Of a DNA stretch of 30,632 nucleotides, positions 14,540 through 24,893 are shown one piece after another; the stretch's first letter is position 1; each line of letters opens with the position of its first letter. The notes below the pieces were generated by a model. It did not search any database, was not told the DNA's origin, and saw only the letters and a list, made by a program, of their open reading frames with translations. Made by a program: the position numbers and the translations under genes. The stretch comes from Bacteroidales bacterium (GTDB lineage Bacteria > Bacteroidota > Bacteroidia > Bacteroidales > Muribaculaceae), in NCBI GenBank assembly GCA_030526455.1, contig JAUNCU010000009.1:1-30632 (forward strand). Direction: 5' to 3'.

Positions 14540-17500
14540 TTATTTTGCGAGCGACATGTTCACGGAGATGCCGTAGTTGCTGTTGGTGGTGGGGTAAGAA
14601 CTGGTGGATACCAGTGGCGTATTCACCTGATAGTCGAAGTAAGCACCCACGGTCACACGCTTGCTCATCACGTAGTTGGCGGTGAAGTTGATGCCGAGTG
14701 TGCGTGTGCCGCTGGTGGGCTGCGCTGTGGCATCGAGTATCTTGCGAATGAGGGCGGTGTTGTTGTTGAGTTGGAAGTCGAAGTTCAGGGTAAGGTCGTT
14801 GCTCACACCCTTCTGCTTATTCTTCATCTTCAGCACGGTGTTGAAATTCGCAATCTTATAGCCCGCGCCTATCACGAACGACTTAGTGCAGGTTTCCACC
14901 AACTGTCCGGCCGACGAGTTGAGCGAGAGCGTGCGCGCATCGCGATACTCGAGGTTGAACGTGAGATTGTTGTTCATCGTGGCGTTGATTCCAAAGAGTG
15001 GCGCAAATTTCTCGGTAATGGTCACCGACGAAATGTTGTAAGGCGACGATGGGAATGGGTTGCCCGTGAGCGCATCTTGAGAGAAGCCCACGCTCTTGCC
15101 CACCATCACCCAGTCGGTATAACTCGAGAACGAACCCACTGAATAGGTACACTGGTAAGCATGAGTGAGCGCGAAACTCTTGAAGTACTTCTTGAAGAAG
15201 TCGAGTTTCGAGAGGCCGTCGTAGGTCATGCGCCAGTTGGGCAAAATCGAACTGATGCCAGGGAATGGATTCAGTGTCACCTTCTTGGCGTCCTTGCCCG
15301 AATATGCGGCCACAAATGCGGGGATGAGCACATCGCTGCTGGTGAGCGACACGGTACCGTTCTTTGGATCGAATGGCTTGCCGGCATATACCGAGCCTTT
15401 GATGAAGCCCGCATCGGGATAGTTCACGCCATCGTACTGACTCTCGAGGCGCTTGGCCACTACAGGGATATTCTCAAGGAATTTATCGAATGCATCGCTG
15501 TGGTAGCCATCCTTTGCACTCACACCGCGCAGCGCCGAAGCAATGGCCATGTGGGTCTTGGTGTAACTACCCGAATAGAGGGTGGTCATGTCGTCGTACA
15601 TGAACTGCAACTGGTTGGTGCGGTTGTCGGTGCGGTTACCCGTGAGCGTAATCTTGAGACCCTTGATGGGTTCGAGTTGGATTTCCATACTGAACTCCTG
15701 GGTCTTGCTGTAGATGGCGGGCGAGGTCATGTTCTGGTCGCAGAGCAGCCAGCCACGCTGTTTCGCTTTCTCGATGTAGGATTCGTCGGTGAAACCGAAG
15801 GCGAAGTCAAGACCTGGAGCCATCACGTCGTAGTGGGTGTTCTGACCGAAGATGTCGCCCACATCGGGGATGAACTGTGGCAGCGAGAGTTGACGCGTGT
15901 TGCGGAACTTCACGTTGAATGAGCGCACGCTCATCAGGAAGCGCGTGCCATACTGGGCAAATTCTGTCCAGAAATTCTTCTTTGCATCGGCGGGCACCTC
16001 GGTGATGGTGAACTTGATGTTCTCCTCACCCTTGTTGAGGATTTCCACATTATTATTATCCTTCACCTTGAATTTCACGGGGAAGCGCTTGCCGTCGGTG
16101 GTGCGGGCGGTCACGGTCACTTCCTTCACATTCAAGCCGTGCTTGATCACGGTGGAGGAGTCGGGGTTCAACTTTATGGTGCGATCGAGTTTTTTGAGTT
16201 TCTTGTTCTTGAGGTTGCGGTTGTTCTTGCCGTTCTTGCCGAATGCCGAGGTCGACGAACCGCTGCCCGAGAAGCGCTTGTTCACGTCTTTGAGGTAAGG
16301 AATCTTGTTGTAGAGTTGGTTAAGATCCCAGCGGGTGTCGAAGTTGAGTGTGGCCTGGTTGGCAATGGTGTTACCCGACACCACGCCGTCGAGTTGCGTA
16401 CCGCGGTCCCAGTGATAGGTGGCGTTGTAACTTGCGTTGGCGTTGATGAAACTCAAAATCGGGATAGCCGAGAATGGCGCCTTGTAGGTGGCGGTGAAGG
16501 TCTGGTTGTAAGCCCAAGGCGTACCCAGATCCTTGATGCTCATCCACACCGAGTCGCGCCAGTCGCGGTAGCGATCGGGGAAGAGTTTCTTGTTCACCTG
16601 GCCCACTGGCTCAAGGATGTGGGCGGTGGTGTTGGTGTTGAGCGACACGTTGAACGACTTGGTGAAATTCCAAGTGATGGCAAACTGGCGGTCCCACAAG
16701 AAGTTCTTGCTCACCGACACTGGCAGCACGATGTCGGCATCGGTCTGGTTGCGGGTTTGCTGTTCGTAGTAGTAGCGAGAGATGTTGGTGTTGAACGAGA
16801 GCGAAGCGGGCAGCCAGTGGAATTCCCACTCGCGGAAGAACTTCATGTTCTTGTTCTTGGCACTGATCATCTTGCTGAATGGCTTGAACGGCTTGGCGTA
16901 AGGCGTCCAACTGTATTGGAAACTACCACGGTAGTCGTAGGTGTTCTCGTAAGAGTTGTTGGGGTCGGTGTTGCGCTGCTTGTTGAATGAGTAACTGAAC
17001 GTGAAGTTGGCAGGGTCCCAAGGCATGGGGTTCTTGCTCTTTACATCAAATTTCAAGCCCGAAACCGAGAAACTCTCAGTCACCTTGCGAGTGACGGCGT
17101 AGTCGGTGATAGAGTCGCGCTGGTGGCGATCGTTGCACGCGTCGAGCGCATCCTTCAGCAAGATGTCCTTGTCTTTAGGATTATACTTTGGCGTGGTCTT
17201 CTGGTTGGTGTAAGAATAGTAAACCGGTGCTTTCAGTTTTGCCTTTTCGGGAAGGAAGCGTCCCAAATCGGCCTGCACGGCCACGTTGATGTTGTCGAAA
17301 TCGTCCATGCGGCGGTTCTTCAATCCTTGGTCAACCGAACCGAAGCCGGTGGTTTCCTTGTGGTAACCGAAGTTCACGGTAGCAATGTCGCTGAGGCTGA
17401 GGTTGGCGTTCACCTTGGCAGCCCAACCGCCTTCCTGATCGAAGTCGGTCACACGCAATTCGTCGACCCACACCGTACATTCCTTGGTGGAAGTGGAGTG

Positions 17501-20500
17501 GTTACGCACACCCACCATAATCACACGCACGTCGCTCAGTGATGGATTACCGAGCACGGTCACCTTGTCTTTGGGATTGTTGGGGTCGGGCTCTGAGTAG
17601 CGCTGGTAGTACGACACGTCGCTGATGCCCGCCATCTTCTGTGCATTGCGATTCTTCTTCACGTCGGTGAGCACGTCGAGGTCGAGGTCGAGCATATTGC
17701 TCTGTGGCCATACTTTCTCGCGGTCGATACTACTATTGGTGCTATACTTGCCTGGAGGTGTCACCGCCATGGGGATTTCGTATTCGTAGTAGTTGTTCTT
17801 GGCGTCGGTACCGAGGCGCACGAAGAGCGACACGTCGCCGTCGCGGAGGTTGGTGGCGTCGCCGATGAAGGCTTCGTTGTGCACAAACATCTGCAGGCGC
17901 TTATAGGTGCGCAGGTCGAGCGAGGTGTTGCGGTACACACCACGGGCCTCGCCGGTCTTGAGGTTTTCCACCTTCATCTGCATCGACTGCTCGTTGAGTT
18001 GGGTAATTTGCGATTGACCGGAATCCACGATGCGGCTCACGCCTGGAGGCAGCACGTAGTTCACTGGCTGGCGGGTGGCATTCTCTTCGATGTTCACAGC
18101 ATTGACAGTGATCGAACCTTCGGCGGGCTGATTGGTGCGCACGTCGGGGTTGTAGTCGTAGTTGCGCCATTCGCCGCGCACGAGTTCGAGGGTTGCGAAA
18201 CGCAGGTGGGTGGGCTTCTTGAAGTCGGTGAGGAACATGCGGATGAAGCGGATGGTGGAGAAGTCGTTGATGGAACCCACCTTGCGCTCATATTCGCGCA
18301 ATGGAATGCTGAACTGATACCACACGATGGGCGTCTTCTTGCCGTCGCGGGTGGTTACCATCAGTTCCTGCTTGTCCACGATGTAGTTCTTGCCCACAGC
18401 GAGATCTTCGGGACGAATGGAAATCTTGTATTGGAAATAGCGCTCATATTCGTTGAGCGTGTTGTCTTGGTTGATGTCTTCCACATCGGGCACGCTGCGG
18501 GCCGACTGATACATCTTGTCGTCGGCGTCTTCCTGCGAGAGGGAGTTGCCTTCGGTGCCGTTGTAGCGCTTGTAGCGGTCGAGGATGCCCACCTTGTCCT
18601 GGTCGTAGTCGTAGCCGCGGTAGAAGTGGTAGTTGTCGCCACCGGGGTCGTTGATGGGCGAGAACTTGTCGGCCTCCATCTTGGCGATGGTGCTGTCGGG
18701 CAGCAGGCGACGAAGTTGCTGCACGTATTCGCGATAAGCGGGATATTCCTTTTCTTCTTCGGTGGAGAGGCCGTTGAGACCCACGTCTTGACGGATGCGG
18801 GAGCCTGCACTGGTGTCGAAGGCATAGGTCATCGACGATTGCGACGATACCTTACCCCACACGGTTTTCTTGATGAAGGTGGTGTCGCCGTCGGCGGGAA
18901 TACCGTTTTCGTAAGATTTCAAACCGTCTTTCAAGATGTCTTCGCTCACTTCACCGAGGTTGAAGTAGAGGTCGCCACCTTCACGGTTGTCGGCTTTCTC
19001 GTCGAGGAATGGGTCGAGCATCCAGAATTGGATGTATTCAATGTTGGAGGCTTCGAAGTTGGTGTTGTCGAGTTTGCGCATGATACCACCCCATCGCTTC
19101 TCGGGATTGCGCAAAAGGCCGTCGCCGTTCATGTTCACTGCGTCGAGGTTGTAAGGACCGCGCTCCTGTGGGTAGAAGGAGAGGTTGAGGGTCTGGATGA
19201 TCGACGATTCGCCGTAGTTGAGTTCACGGCCCGGGAACACTTCGCTGTAAGGAATTTCGCGCACGTAGGGGTTGGAGAGTTGGGCCACGTCGTTCTTGAT
19301 GTAGCCTGGCACGAGCGATGAGTTGCGCTGGGTGAAGAGGCGGTCGATGTGATACCACGAGAGGAGCGCACGGTTTTTGCCGTATTCCACATTGTTCGAC
19401 AGGCCCGCCTCGGGGAAGAGGGCTTGTCCGCTGGGGTCGTAAGGCGTTGAGGCCAGGAACCAGGAGTAAGGCGAACGCAGGTCGATGCCCGACTGGGTGG
19501 ACTCGAAGTCGTCGATATAGGAACTACCCTGATTTGAACCGGTCTTTGCCTTGTGTGGAATGAGTTGTGCAAATTCGCCCTTGAAGTTGAACGATGATGG
19601 CGCAGTGGCGTTCACCGTGGGAATCTTGTTGAGCAGATTGGTGAGCCACATGAAATTTGACTTATACGATACGTTGGCGCCCCAGATGGTGTTGTTCACC
19701 AGTTCGTCGCCAATCGACACTTTCTCGGTGAGCGCCTTTTCGCCGTAGCGCATGATGGTGGCACCCACGTGGAAGTCTTTGTTGAATGCGTAGTCGAGGT
19801 CAAGACCCATGAGGGTTTTGCGCTGCATGCTGAAGGTGGACTGGTTTTCCATCGACACGCTGATGTTGGTGCCGGCGTCGATAATGCTCTGGTTGGTGAT
19901 GGTCACCGTACCCATGTTGTAGTCCACGGTGTAGTCGCTGTTTTCGGTGAGCGTTACACCGCCCGCGGTCACCACTACCGAACCGCGAGGCACGTTCATG
20001 GCGTTGAGGCGGATGACGTTGCCGGCCGAGGCCTGGTATTCACCGCTCATCACGTATTTGTTTTTGTCGGAATACTGGCGTGCCACGGGGAGCGTGCAGT
20101 CGTAGAGTTCCTGGAATACGTATTTTTCGGCCAATGCGCCGCCGCCCAACTGCTTCTTCAGGTGGCTACCGAATGGCTCGACTACGGGGAAGATGATCCT
20201 GCCCTTCGATGCCACCACGGTGTAGCCTTCGAGGAAGTCGAAGCGGCCGTCGGGGTGTGGCTCTTTGTTGGCGTCCAAGCGGTCGAGGTTCACTACCTGC
20301 AGCAGTGGCTTGCCGTTGATGGGGCCTTCTGGGATGTAGTTGAGTTCGGTACCGGTGGTGTCGGAGAGGTATTTGACGTCGAATTTGAAGTTGGTGGGCT
20401 GTATCTGGTAAGCGCCCAGAGAGTACACGTTCTTCATCATCAGGTGCCAGATGGGCAACTTGGTGGATACCGTGGTGCTCTTGAGCATCTTCACGTAGAG

Positions 20501-22075
20501 CGAACTCGAGGTGTTTTCGATGTCGGCCGAGAATTCACCCACCTGGTAGGTCTTGCCATGGTAGGTGTACTGGTAGGCCACGGCGAGCACTTCGTCGGGG
20601 TTGAGTGCCGAGGTGAGCGAAATGTAGCCCAGGGCGGTGTTCACGGTGTATTCCGACGGTGAAAGCAGTCGGGCCTGCTCTATCTTTTCGAAGTCCTTAC
20701 CGCCTTCTATGCCGTAAGCCTCGAGGGGCTTGAGCACGGTAGAGGTCTGGCTGATGTCGCGGGCGTCGGGGTATTGTTCCTTGATTTCGGCCAACTCGTT
20801 GTTGGAGTAGTTGGAAGGATTCACGTCGGTGCCTGGCAGCCAGTGGTCGCTGCAGAGTTTGCTGTTTTCACCGAGGTCGGCAAAAGCCACCACGTTGCGC
20901 GCCTCATTGAAATTGCCGCGCTTGTTGGTGACCCACACTTCCACGCGGGTGATGTTGATACCCGACGACACGAGTGGCAACTTTGAGCACCATGCGTCGT
21001 AGTTGTCGCGGAAGAAGTGTGAGAGGAAGAAGTTGCGGTTTTGATCGTAGTTGTCGGCAGTGAGATAGAACGAGGTGGTCTGTGCGCCGCCTTTTGTGTT
21101 CACGGTCTGCGTCTGCGAATTCTGCTGCGAGATGAGGGCGGTGGCAGTGAGTTTGCCGAATTGAAGTTTTGTCTTGATACCGAAAAGCGCCGCGCTACCG
21201 CGAATGAGCGACGAACCTGTGGTCATGCTCACATTACCCGCTTCAAGGTTCTTGATGATTTCGTCTTCCTTGCCTTCGTAGGCGAGTTTGAGGTTTTTGT
21301 TGTCGAAGTCAAAGGTCGCGTCGGTGTTATACGACATGTTGAACTTCATCTTGTCGCCCACCGAAGCCGCGATGGTGGCCTGTATCTTCTGGTCGAAGTC
21401 GAAGTAGGTTTTGCGGCGGGCTGCCACCGAGAGCGCGGGGTTGTCGGTCTTGTTGCTCTTCACGCCCATGTTGATGTTGAGCGAACCCGTGGTCTTCAAC
21501 TGCACACCACCGGGGCCAAACACCGACTCGAGCGGACCGAGACCGAATTGCATGTCGAGGAAGTTGAAGGGCTGATTTTTCTTCTTCTCGATGTGCTCGC
21601 TGTTCTTCTGGCGGTAGTATTCCTGCATCGACTGGCGCAGGGCGATGTCGTTGTACTCGTCGGGAGAGAGGAGGAATGGAGTCACGATGTCGTTGTCGCC
21701 CACGCGGGTATGCACCACGTAATGACCGGTTTCGGGGTCGAATTCGGCAGTGGTGGTGATATTTGAAGGGGTCTTCAAATCGGTGGGATGCTGCACAAAC
21801 TGCAGGTCGCCATAAGAATCCGACAATTTATCCTGCGCACCGTAGGGCAAGTCGAAGGAGTCGCGCGACAGTTTGTTCACGCTCTTGTCGGGCGCCACTG
21901 TGGGTGGAGGAGTGAATTTCTTCTCGGGCGCGGTGGTCTGGGTCTGTGCCATCACAAAGGCACTGAGCGCGAATGACACTGCCACCACGCACACCACCAC
22001 ATAAAATGATATTTTTCTAAATATACGTTCCAAAAAACTAAATTTACGGTTCAACTTACGCCTAGCCTCACACAC
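14540..22075 (-). CDS. sprA: SprA, outer-membrane translocon of the type IX secretion system
   Basis: A 2511-residue protein, the size of SprA/Sov in gliding and oral Bacteroidetes (about 2400-2500). A hydrophobic signal (about 22-44, ending FVMAQ) leads to a beta-rich chain with classic SprA stretches: NFLDMQFGLGPLESVFGPGG near 170-190, PDEYN/MQEYYR near 138-153, GSSYIDDFESTQSGIDLR at about 850, and many repeated aromatic/Asn-rich beta-strands to the final NYGISVNMSLAK. In Flavobacterium, SprA is a single-chain 36-strand barrel that passes folded T9SS cargo through the outer membrane. The start is GTG, overlapping the ruvA stop by one base (TAGTG), so translation is probably coupled. In-frame TTG codons at residues 8 and 15 are alternative starts. 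The frame is intact end to end. Confidence 0.96.
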   Translation of the reverse strand: MCEARRKLNRKFSFLERIFRKISFYVVVCVVAVSFALSAFVMAQTQTTAPEKKFTPPPTVAPDKSVNKLSRDSFDLPYGAQDKLSDSYGDLQFVQHPTDLKTPSNITTTAEFDPETGHYVVHTRVGDNDIVTPFLLSPDEYNDIALRQSMQEYYRQKNSEHIEKKKNQPFNFLDMQFGLGPLESVFGPGGVQLKTTGSLNINMGVKSNKTDNPALSVAARRKTYFDFDQKIQATIAASVGDKMKFNMSYNTDATFDFDNKNLKLAYEGKEDEIIKNLEAGNVSMTTGSSLIRGSAALFGIKTKLQFGKLTATALISQQNSQTQTVNTKGGAQTTSFYLTADNYDQNRNFFLSHFFRDNYDAWCSKLPLVSSGINITRVEVWVTNKRGNFNEARNVVAFADLGENSKLCSDHWLPGTDVNPSNYSNNELAEIKEQYPDARDISQTSTVLKPLEAYGIEGGKDFEKIEQARLLSPSEYTVNTALGYISLTSALNPDEVLAVAYQYTYHGKTYQVGEFSADIENTSSSLYVKMLKSTTVSTKLPIWHLMMKNVYSLGAYQIQPTNFKFDVKYLSDTTGTELNYIPEGPINGKPLLQVVNLDRLDANKEPHPDGRFDFLEGYTVVASKGRIIFPVVEPFGSHLKKQLGGGALAEKYVFQELYDCTLPVARQYSDKNKYVMSGEYQASAGNVIRLNAMNVPRGSVVVTAGGVTLTENSDYTVDYNMGTVTITNQSIIDAGTNISVSMENQSTFSMQRKTLMGLDLDYAFNKDFHVGATIMRYGEKALTEKVSIGDELVNNTIWGANVSYKSNFMWLTNLLNKIPTVNATAPSSFNFKGEFAQLIPHKAKTGSNQGSSYIDDFESTQSGIDLRSPYSWFLASTPYDPSGQALFPEAGLSNNVEYGKNRALLSWYHIDRLFTQRNSSLVPGYIKNDVAQLSNPYVREIPYSEVFPGRELNYGESSIIQTLNLSFYPQERGPYNLDAVNMNGDGLLRNPEKRWGGIMRKLDNTNFEASNIEYIQFWMLDPFLDEKADNREGGDLYFNLGEVSEDILKDGLKSYENGIPADGDTTFIKKTVWGKVSSQSSMTYAFDTSAGSRIRQDVGLNGLSTEEEKEYPAYREYVQQLRRLLPDSTIAKMEADKFSPINDPGGDNYHFYRGYDYDQDKVGILDRYKRYNGTEGNSLSQEDADDKMYQSARSVPDVEDINQDNTLNEYERYFQYKISIRPEDLAVGKNYIVDKQELMVTTRDGKKTPIVWYQFSIPLREYERKVGSINDFSTIRFIRMFLTDFKKPTHLRFATLELVRGEWRNYDYNPDVRTNQPAEGSITVNAVNIEENATRQPVNYVLPPGVSRIVDSGQSQITQLNEQSMQMKVENLKTGEARGVYRNTSLDLRTYKRLQMFVHNEAFIGDATNLRDGDVSLFVRLGTDAKNNYYEYEIPMAVTPPGKYSTNSSIDREKVWPQSNMLDLDLDVLTDVKKNRNAQKMAGISDVSYYQRYSEPDPNNPKDKVTVLGNPSLSDVRVIMVGVRNHSTSTKECTVWVDELRVTDFDQEGGWAAKVNANLSLSDIATVNFGYHKETTGFGSVDQGLKNRRMDDFDNINVAVQADLGRFLPEKAKLKAPVYYSYTNQKTTPKYNPKDKDILLKDALDACNDRHQRDSITDYAVTRKVTESFSVSGLKFDVKSKNPMPWDPANFTFSYSFNKQRNTDPNNSYENTYDYRGSFQYSWTPYAKPFKPFSKMISAKNKNMKFFREWEFHWLPASLSFNTNISRYYYEQQTRNQTDADIVLPVSVSKNFLWDRQFAITWNFTKSFNVSLNTNTTAHILEPVGQVNKKLFPDRYRDWRDSVWMSIKDLGTPWAYNQTFTATYKAPFSAIPILSFINANASYNATYHWDRGTQLDGVVSGNTIANQATLNFDTRWDLNQLYNKIPYLKDVNKRFSGSGSSTSAFGKNGKNNRNLKNKKLKKLDRTIKLNPDSSTVIKHGLNVKEVTVTARTTDGKRFPVKFKVKDNNNVEILNKGEENIKFTITEVPADAKKNFWTEFAQYGTRFLMSVRSFNVKFRNTRQLSLPQFIPDVGDIFGQNTHYDVMAPGLDFAFGFTDESYIEKAKQRGWLLCDQNMTSPAIYSKTQEFSMEIQLEPIKGLKITLTGNRTDNRTNQLQFMYDDMTTLYSGSYTKTHMAIASALRGVSAKDGYHSDAFDKFLENIPVVAKRLESQYDGVNYPDAGFIKGSVYAGKPFDPKNGTVSLTSSDVLIPAFVAAYSGKDAKKVTLNPFPGISSILPNWRMTYDGLSKLDFFKKYFKSFALTHAYQCTYSVGSFSSYTDWVMVGKSVGFSQDALTGNPFPSSPYNISSVTITEKFAPLFGINATMNNNLTFNLEYRDARTLSLNSSAGQLVETCTKSFVIGAGYKIANFNTVLKMKNKQKGVSNDLTLNFDFQLNNNTALIRKILDATAQPTSGTRTLGINFTANYVMSKRVTVGAYFDYQVNTPLVSTSSYPTTNSNYGISVNMSLAK

Positions 22076-22659
22076 TACATCATCTTGAGCGCCTTCTTGA
22101 TGGCTTGCTCCACGGTGATGCCGGGCTCGTCGGCAAAGAGTTTTGTGAGCGCCTTTTGAGAGGCGGCCTTGGCAAAACCAAGCATCACGAGTGCCGACAA
22201 TGCCTCGTCGAACACCTCGTTAGATACCTGCTTTACTTCTAATAACGTATCGGATACGGCATTTATTTTATCCTTGAGGTCGACAATTATGCGTTGGGCT
22301 GTTTTTGCACCCACGCCTTTCACCGCCTTGAGCACACGCACGTTCTCCGAAGCGATGGATTGCTCGAGGTCGGAGGGGGTGAGCGACGAGAGTATCATGC
22401 GGGCCGTATTAGGTCCCACGCCCGAAACGCTGATGAGGAGCAAAAACAGGTCGCGCTCACGCTTTTCGCTGAAGCCGTAGAGCAAATGCGCATCTTCCCT
22501 TATCGCCTCATATACAAATACTTTCACCTCGCCTTTCTGGCTTTGCAGCGCATTGTAAGAATTGAGTGAGATGTTCACCATGTAGCCAATCCCATGGTTG
22601 TCGATCACCACATAAGCGGGATTCAATTCCGCTACATTTCCTTTGATATAGTCGTACAT
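22075..22659 (-). CDS. ruvA: Holliday junction branch-migration complex subunit RuvA
   Basis: 194 residues from Met at 22659 (MYDYIKGNVAEL), the position where RuvA proteins normally start; the frame extends upstream to 22686 but that adds nine unlikely residues. Domain I is an OB fold (1-65), domain II carries two helix-hairpin-helix motifs (SVSGVGPNTARMIL, 77-90; KAVKGVGAKTAQRIIVDL, 111-128), and domain III (148-194) is the RuvB-binding helical bundle (EALSALVMLGFAKAAS...ITVEQAIKKALK). RuvA binds the four-way junction and loads RuvB. No ruvB is in the window. It overlaps sprA by one base. Confidence 0.95.
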   Translation of the reverse strand: MYDYIKGNVAELNPAYVVIDNHGIGYMVNISLNSYNALQSQKGEVKVFVYEAIREDAHLLYGFSEKRERDLFLLLISVSGVGPNTARMILSSLTPSDLEQSIASENVRVLKAVKGVGAKTAQRIIVDLKDKINAVSDTLLEVKQVSNEVFDEALSALVMLGFAKAASQKALTKLFADEPGITVEQAIKKALKMM

Positions 22660-22683
22660 ATAATTTCGCTTTTGTATAAAATA

Positions 22684-22691
22684 CAAAATTA
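22684..22691 (-). promoter_or_regulatory. Candidate -7 box of the ruvA-sprA operon
   Basis: The minus strand reads TAATTTTG, matching TAnnTTTG, and lies 25-32 nt before the preferred ruvA start. A TTG occurs 16 nt further upstream, a weak -33 candidate. The nearby 22692-22837 stretch shows no gene or clear terminator. Confidence 0.45.
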
Positions 22692-22837
22692 CTCAAAATT
22701 GCCCGCACAAGCACCATAACAAAGCACTTTTCTTGCTCTTCTAAAGGAAAAATGTGGACAAATACAGCACAAGGATGGTAAAATGGCAATTGTGAAGAGT
22801 TTTCTGGGAGGCACCGAGCAGGTGAAACTGGGAGTGA

Positions 22838-24892
22838 TTAGTGAGCGAGAATGTGGGCGATGAGGAAGGTGACGTCGCTCACGTTGGTCACGCCGTCGCG
22901 GTTCACGTCGGTGTGGGGATAATGAGCGAGCCCAAGGATGTGGGAAATGAGCGCAGTCACGTCGCTCACGTTCACTTCGCCATCTTGGTTTATATCGTAG
23001 ATATTACCTGTTTTGTCGACAATTGACAACAATTCGTGGATGTCCAATTTGCCGCAGCCCCAGCGGGTGGGATCGCGCTCTACCGCTGCGTCGCGGAGCG
23101 AGGATTGCTTTAGGAGCGATTTCACGTCGGCGGTGGAGAGCGTGGGCGCGGCTTGTAGGGCGAGGGCTATAGCGCCGGTCACCATTGGTGCCGACATGGA
23201 GGTGCCGCTGTTGATTCCGTAAGGATAATGCTCGCCATCCACTTGGGCGGTGCAGGTGAGCCAGTTGTCGCTGGTGGTCATCGACTGGTTGAAGCGGCTG
23301 TAGGACGAAACGAGCACCATGCCGGGTGCCACCACGTCGGGGTGAAGCACGCCGCGCATGTCGGCCCCATAAGAGGAATAAGGCGCAATCTCGCCCGGCA
23401 CGCTGCCTTTCATCATCGATTCATTGACGCCCGAAATCACTGGAGCCACGCGTCGCGAACTGTAAGCGCCCACCGACACCACACTGTCGGCAGTGGCTAA
23501 ATCGCTGATGCTCATGGAGGCATCGCCCTTTGTGCAGCCCGCGATGCCGTAGTCCACAAAGCGCATGTTGGCACTCCCCCACCCTCGCAATTCGGCTGCG
23601 GTGGCCGATACATACTGAAGGCGCATCACATGGTTCTGATTCTTATATCGGGCATCCACCACAAAATCGGTGTGGAATTTACCGTTCTGCTCCACAGCCG
23701 AGGCGAAGAGCCATTCGCCCGTGAAATACTTGGCAAACTCGGCATCGGTAGCGCTGCTCACGGAAAACACGCTATCCTGAGGCAACTCCGAGAGCCACGC
23801 CGACTCGTAGAGCACCTGCTGCGACGTGCGGTCAACCACCTGAACACGCATGGCAAAAGGAGACGCAGAATTGCCCCACATAGAAAGATGCCCATTGAGG
23901 TTGTAGCCATAATATCGGTTCGACAAACATGTCGATAAAGTATCCGTCACCCCAGCAAGCGACTGGTGAAAACAAATATCCTTATTACCATCATTCCCCG
24001 AGGAAACAATAATAATTTTGCCATTTCCTGACAAGTGGTCAAAGAGTTGGCAAAGTTGGGATGTGCCGTCGTGGGCCTCGGCATAGGAGGAAAGACTCAT
24101 GTTCACCACGCAGGGTTTTTGACGCTGCTCGGCGTAATCGAAAATGAACTTCAGCGAATGGGCGATGTTCACGTCGGTGAGGTCGTTTTCGTCCATGCCA
24201 CACACCACAAGTTCGGCTTCTGGAGCCACGCCAGAATAGGAATTGCCCTTGAAACTACCCGCCGCGGTGCCCATGGTGTGGGTGCCGTGGAGTTGGGTAC
24301 ATTCGGTGGTGAGCGTGTCGATGGCATCGCCCAGGAAGCAACTGCCCGGCAGCGTGTCGGCGCCCACCACGGGAGCATCGCCAGTGGTGTCGGTGGGAAG
24401 ATAAACGGCAGCGATGCGGCGACGCCCCTCAGCATCCTTGAAGTTGATGTGCCGGAAATCAAAGCCAGTGTCAATCATCCCAATCACCACGCCTTTTCCC
24501 GTGTATTTACTATGCAATACGGGCGACAACTGGGGTGACCACATGCTCAGAATCCTTGCGCTATCATTGCATAATTGCACATTTTTGGCAACACTCAAGT
24601 GCTTCACTCCCTGCACCATCCCTTGCTGCAAAACATGGAGCGGCACGAGCGCTGTAGCGAGGCTGTCGGCGCACTTTACCACCGTAATGCCTTGCGCTTT
24701 CAGCGAATGGAGAGCGGCATCATCGGCCGTGATAAAACAAGGCACACGATGCACTGCGCCTTCGCCTTTTGCTCCCTTACTGCGGCCGCTATGCCGATGC
24801 ATAAAGATCTTGGTACCAGCCGAGTAATGGGTGGCACACACCGATGTGAGAAACATCGCAAAGAGAAGGCCGACAAGGAATTTTCGCATCAT
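22838..24892 (-). CDS. Exported S8 subtilisin-like peptidase with C-terminal dockerin-type repeats
   Basis: A 684-residue subtilase. Signal peptide residues 1-20 (MMRKFLVGLLFAMFLTSVCA). A propeptide-like region covers about 25-125. The catalytic triad is intact: Asp141 (VVIGMIDTGFD), His202 (LHGTHTMGTAAG) and Ser565 (NSGTSMSAPM), with oxyanion Asn300 (SSGNDGN). An extra 150-residue beta-rich insert (about 320-470) sits between Asn300 and the Ser. Residues 631-684 carry two dockerin-like calcium loops, DINQDGEVNVSDV (633-645) and DVNRDGVTNVSDV (662-674), and the protein ends right after them; no T9SS tail follows. It starts one base after the stop of the upstream paralogue (TAA-T-ATG), so the pair is probably co-translated. 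Met 24889 is an equally likely start. Confidence 0.92.
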   Translation of the reverse strand: MMRKFLVGLLFAMFLTSVCATHYSAGTKIFMHRHSGRSKGAKGEGAVHRVPCFITADDAALHSLKAQGITVVKCADSLATALVPLHVLQQGMVQGVKHLSVAKNVQLCNDSARILSMWSPQLSPVLHSKYTGKGVVIGMIDTGFDFRHINFKDAEGRRRIAAVYLPTDTTGDAPVVGADTLPGSCFLGDAIDTLTTECTQLHGTHTMGTAAGSFKGNSYSGVAPEAELVVCGMDENDLTDVNIAHSLKFIFDYAEQRQKPCVVNMSLSSYAEAHDGTSQLCQLFDHLSGNGKIIIVSSGNDGNKDICFHQSLAGVTDTLSTCLSNRYYGYNLNGHLSMWGNSASPFAMRVQVVDRTSQQVLYESAWLSELPQDSVFSVSSATDAEFAKYFTGEWLFASAVEQNGKFHTDFVVDARYKNQNHVMRLQYVSATAAELRGWGSANMRFVDYGIAGCTKGDASMSISDLATADSVVSVGAYSSRRVAPVISGVNESMMKGSVPGEIAPYSSYGADMRGVLHPDVVAPGMVLVSSYSRFNQSMTTSDNWLTCTAQVDGEHYPYGINSGTSMSAPMVTGAIALALQAAPTLSTADVKSLLKQSSLRDAAVERDPTRWGCGKLDIHELLSIVDKTGNIYDINQDGEVNVSDVTALISHILGLAHYPHTDVNRDGVTNVSDVTFLIAHILAH

Positions 24893-24893
24893 A

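Noticed and set aside
22660..22686. N-terminal extension of RuvA (nine extra residues)
   Set aside because: RuvA proteins start at the MYDYIKG-equivalent position, and the extension would almost reach the -7 box.
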